Source of the DNA: Palleniella intestinalis
GTDB lineage: Bacteria > Bacteroidota > Bacteroidia > Bacteroidales > Bacteroidaceae
Length of the DNA: 64,000 nt
Assembly (NCBI RefSeq): GCF_013166595.1
Contig: NZ_JABKKG010000010.1
Location: 62,001-126,000, forward strand
Direction: 5' to 3'
The position numbers and the translations under genes were made by a program. Below, in pieces: positions 62,796 to 64,000 of this stretch (within the stretch, counting starts at the first letter, position 1; every line of letters starts with the position of its first letter). The notes beneath the pieces were generated by a model that worked only from the letters and a program-made list of their open reading frames with translations, did no database searches and was not told the origin of the DNA.

Positions 62796-63506
62796 TTACA
62801 TCATTGAGGCTATTTCCTCTCGGCGGTCTATATAATATTTATTGTAGTTTTTTTCCAATTTCTTAAGTGGGATACGCTTGTCTTCAGGATATTCTTTTTC
62901 CTCAAATGCCACAACCTCTTCAGGAGTCATATTGAATCCTATGACTTTGGCGGGATTTCCAATGACAATTGCATAAGGAGGAACGTTACGCATCACCACT
63001 GCACCAGGAGCAACAGTTGCCCCTCTTCCTATCTTCAAAGCACCAAGCACTAAAGCGCCTGCAGCAATTCTCACATTGTCGCCAATCTCCGGTTGTCCCA
63101 CTTCTGTACGATGTCCAATACTTACGCCCTGATTTATCCAACAATTATTTCCCATTTTGGCAGGAGAAATAATTGTGTTATATCCATGCTGCACAAACAA
63201 ACCACCACCTATTTCTGAAGTTTCAGAAATATCCAAAAAATTCTGTGATACAGCAAAAAATCCTAAGAACTTTGCATAGAAATGATGATATTTACCAACA
63301 CGTGCATAAAATATATTCCGAAACATGGTATAGAATGTCATCAGATAGCACAATGCAAAAAAATCATCAGACTCATTGCCTCCCATAAACTGTTTGCTAT
63401 TGCGTTTCAAATCTGCGGATATTATATTCTTGTTTCTTGCTGTTTTGAAATAAATCCAATGGAGTATAAACCGCCAGCATGTGGCATATATGAATATCTT
63501 TTTCAT
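62796..63506 (-). CDS. Hexapeptide-repeat acetyltransferase (serine acetyltransferase-like)
   Basis: A 236-residue LbH protein. A helical N-terminal half is followed by hexapeptide repeats from about residue 100 (IGGGLFVQHGYNTIISPAKMG, NQGVSIGHRTEVGQPEIGDNVRIAAGALVLG, GRGATVAPGAVVMRNVPPYAIVIGNPAKVIG). The H-G and N-Q-G-V-S-I-G-H residues of the CysE active site are present. In this setting it more likely acetylates a sugar precursor than serine. Confidence 0.88.
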   Translation of the reverse strand: MKKIFIYATCWRFILHWIYFKTARNKNIISADLKRNSKQFMGGNESDDFFALCYLMTFYTMFRNIFYARVGKYHHFYAKFLGFFAVSQNFLDISETSEIGGGLFVQHGYNTIISPAKMGNNCWINQGVSIGHRTEVGQPEIGDNVRIAAGALVLGALKIGRGATVAPGAVVMRNVPPYAIVIGNPAKVIGFNMTPEEVVAFEEKEYPEDKRIPLKKLEKNYNKYYIDRREEIASMM

Positions 63507-63510
63507 AGGT

Positions 63511-64000
63511 TTAATATATTATTTTCCTTTTCTTCCCGTGAAGACGCAAGTTGAGGAATAAAATTTTGTATATCTTCGTATATGTTTTATATAATAACTT
63601 GTTATTGATAAAGCGAAGAAACTTATTATCAATGTGCTGATATAATTCATTGCGATGATATTGCTCATACAAACGCACCTCATTATATATTGTATCGTTC
63701 CATTTTAGTTCGGGAGCAAATAATGCTTTGATATAGGATATTATAGAGTGTCTGATTGCTGTATTACATGTTTCTTCGTTATAACCTGCTACTATTGAAC
63801 ATATCTTGCTGCTCTCTCGCTTTAAATACTCGTATGACAATACATTAGAGTGCATCATGGATGCCGCATTTACTCCATTGACATACACTGTATCGTCAAT
63901 CGTACAATATGTTTTTATATTTAAGGCTATAGACATGTTGGTTAAGATATCCTCACCTACAGAAAAATCCAAGAGTTCTTTGAACACATCAGAGTTAAAC
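63511..64000 (-). CDS. Partial glycosyltransferase, C-terminal part (GT2-like)
   Basis: The frame is open from the right edge to a stop at 63511, giving about 162 residues. It begins with FNSDVFKELLDFSVGEDILTNM, in which the GEDILTN stretch is the catalytic base region of capsule-type family 2 glycosyltransferases, and then continues to a basic C-terminus (KKRKIIY). The nucleotide-binding N-terminal half is outside the window. It lies 4 nt ahead of the acetyltransferase gene. Confidence 0.75.
   Translation of the reverse strand, partial: FNSDVFKELLDFSVGEDILTNMSIALNIKTYCTIDDTVYVNGVNAASMMHSNVLSYEYLKRESSKICSIVAGYNEETCNTAIRHSIISYIKALFAPELKWNDTIYNEVRLYEQYHRNELYQHIDNKFLRFINNKLLYKTYTKIYKILFLNLRLHGKKRKIIY

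Overview
The window looks like chromosomal DNA from a Bacteroidales bacterium, most likely Prevotellaceae (inference, no marker gene was tested). The support is: several promoters of the Bacteroidetes type (TTTG, a 19-20 nt spacer, TAnnTTTG), a subtype-iii type VI secretion system (T6SS), two UpxY-like NusG paralogues, a recombinase of the Bacteroidetes invertase type, a secreted pectinolytic lyase with a type IX secretion-like C-terminus, and menaquinone genes. No rRNA, tRNA, IS element or CRISPR array was seen.

Layout. 1-8.5 kb (minus strand): T6SS-iii operon reading leftwards: UpxY-like antiterminator, ClpV/TssH, TssB, TssC, two TssD/Hcp proteins, VgrG, and a partial repeat protein that leaves the window. 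8.5-10 kb: a ~230-bp segment bounded by 19-bp inverted repeats that holds the only consensus promoter in front of the operon, followed by a tyrosine recombinase. In this sequence the promoter points away from the T6SS (OFF). 10.5-14.5 kb: BlaI/M56-TonB pair, META-domain lipoprotein, Fic protein with a palindromic operator. 14.9-19.4 kb: a 1516-residue PL11-type rhamnogalacturonan lyase.

19.6-31.7 kb (plus strand): a long leader with hairpins and a terminator, a second UpxY-like gene, then nine genes: zinc-ribbon/FHA protein, Ser/Thr kinase-FHA, FHA-membrane-trypsin-like protease, exported protein, membrane PP2C phosphatase, membrane Ser/Thr kinase with MORN-like tail, two exported proteins and an outer-membrane barrel. 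Together they look like an envelope-spanning, eukaryotic-like phospho-signalling system. It is the best candidate here for an undescribed system.

31.8-47.7 kb: mostly housekeeping and small accessory genes on the minus strand: menE, menC, a GxxExxY gene beside 76-bp tandem repeats, menB, two DUF4143 ATPases, ispE (plus strand), DUF3737, a MATE exporter, luxS, a CMD/cupin protein, DUF362, an AraC regulator, a cyclophilin-like lipoprotein and an alpha/beta hydrolase.

47.9-64 kb (minus strand): a surface-polysaccharide locus entering from the right edge. It has four glycosyltransferases plus a WecG/TagA-type one, a Wzy-like polymerase, pyruvyl transferase with a ferredoxin/FrhB-type partner, two intact and one frameshifted acyltransferase, and an FkbH/ACP/MaoC/SDR acyl-making module. 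The frameshifted acyltransferase carries a nine-G tract; one G fewer restores a 334-residue protein, so it is probably phase variable. Thus two surface functions (T6SS by DNA inversion, an acyl decoration by tract slippage) appear switchable, and both are off in the sequenced state.
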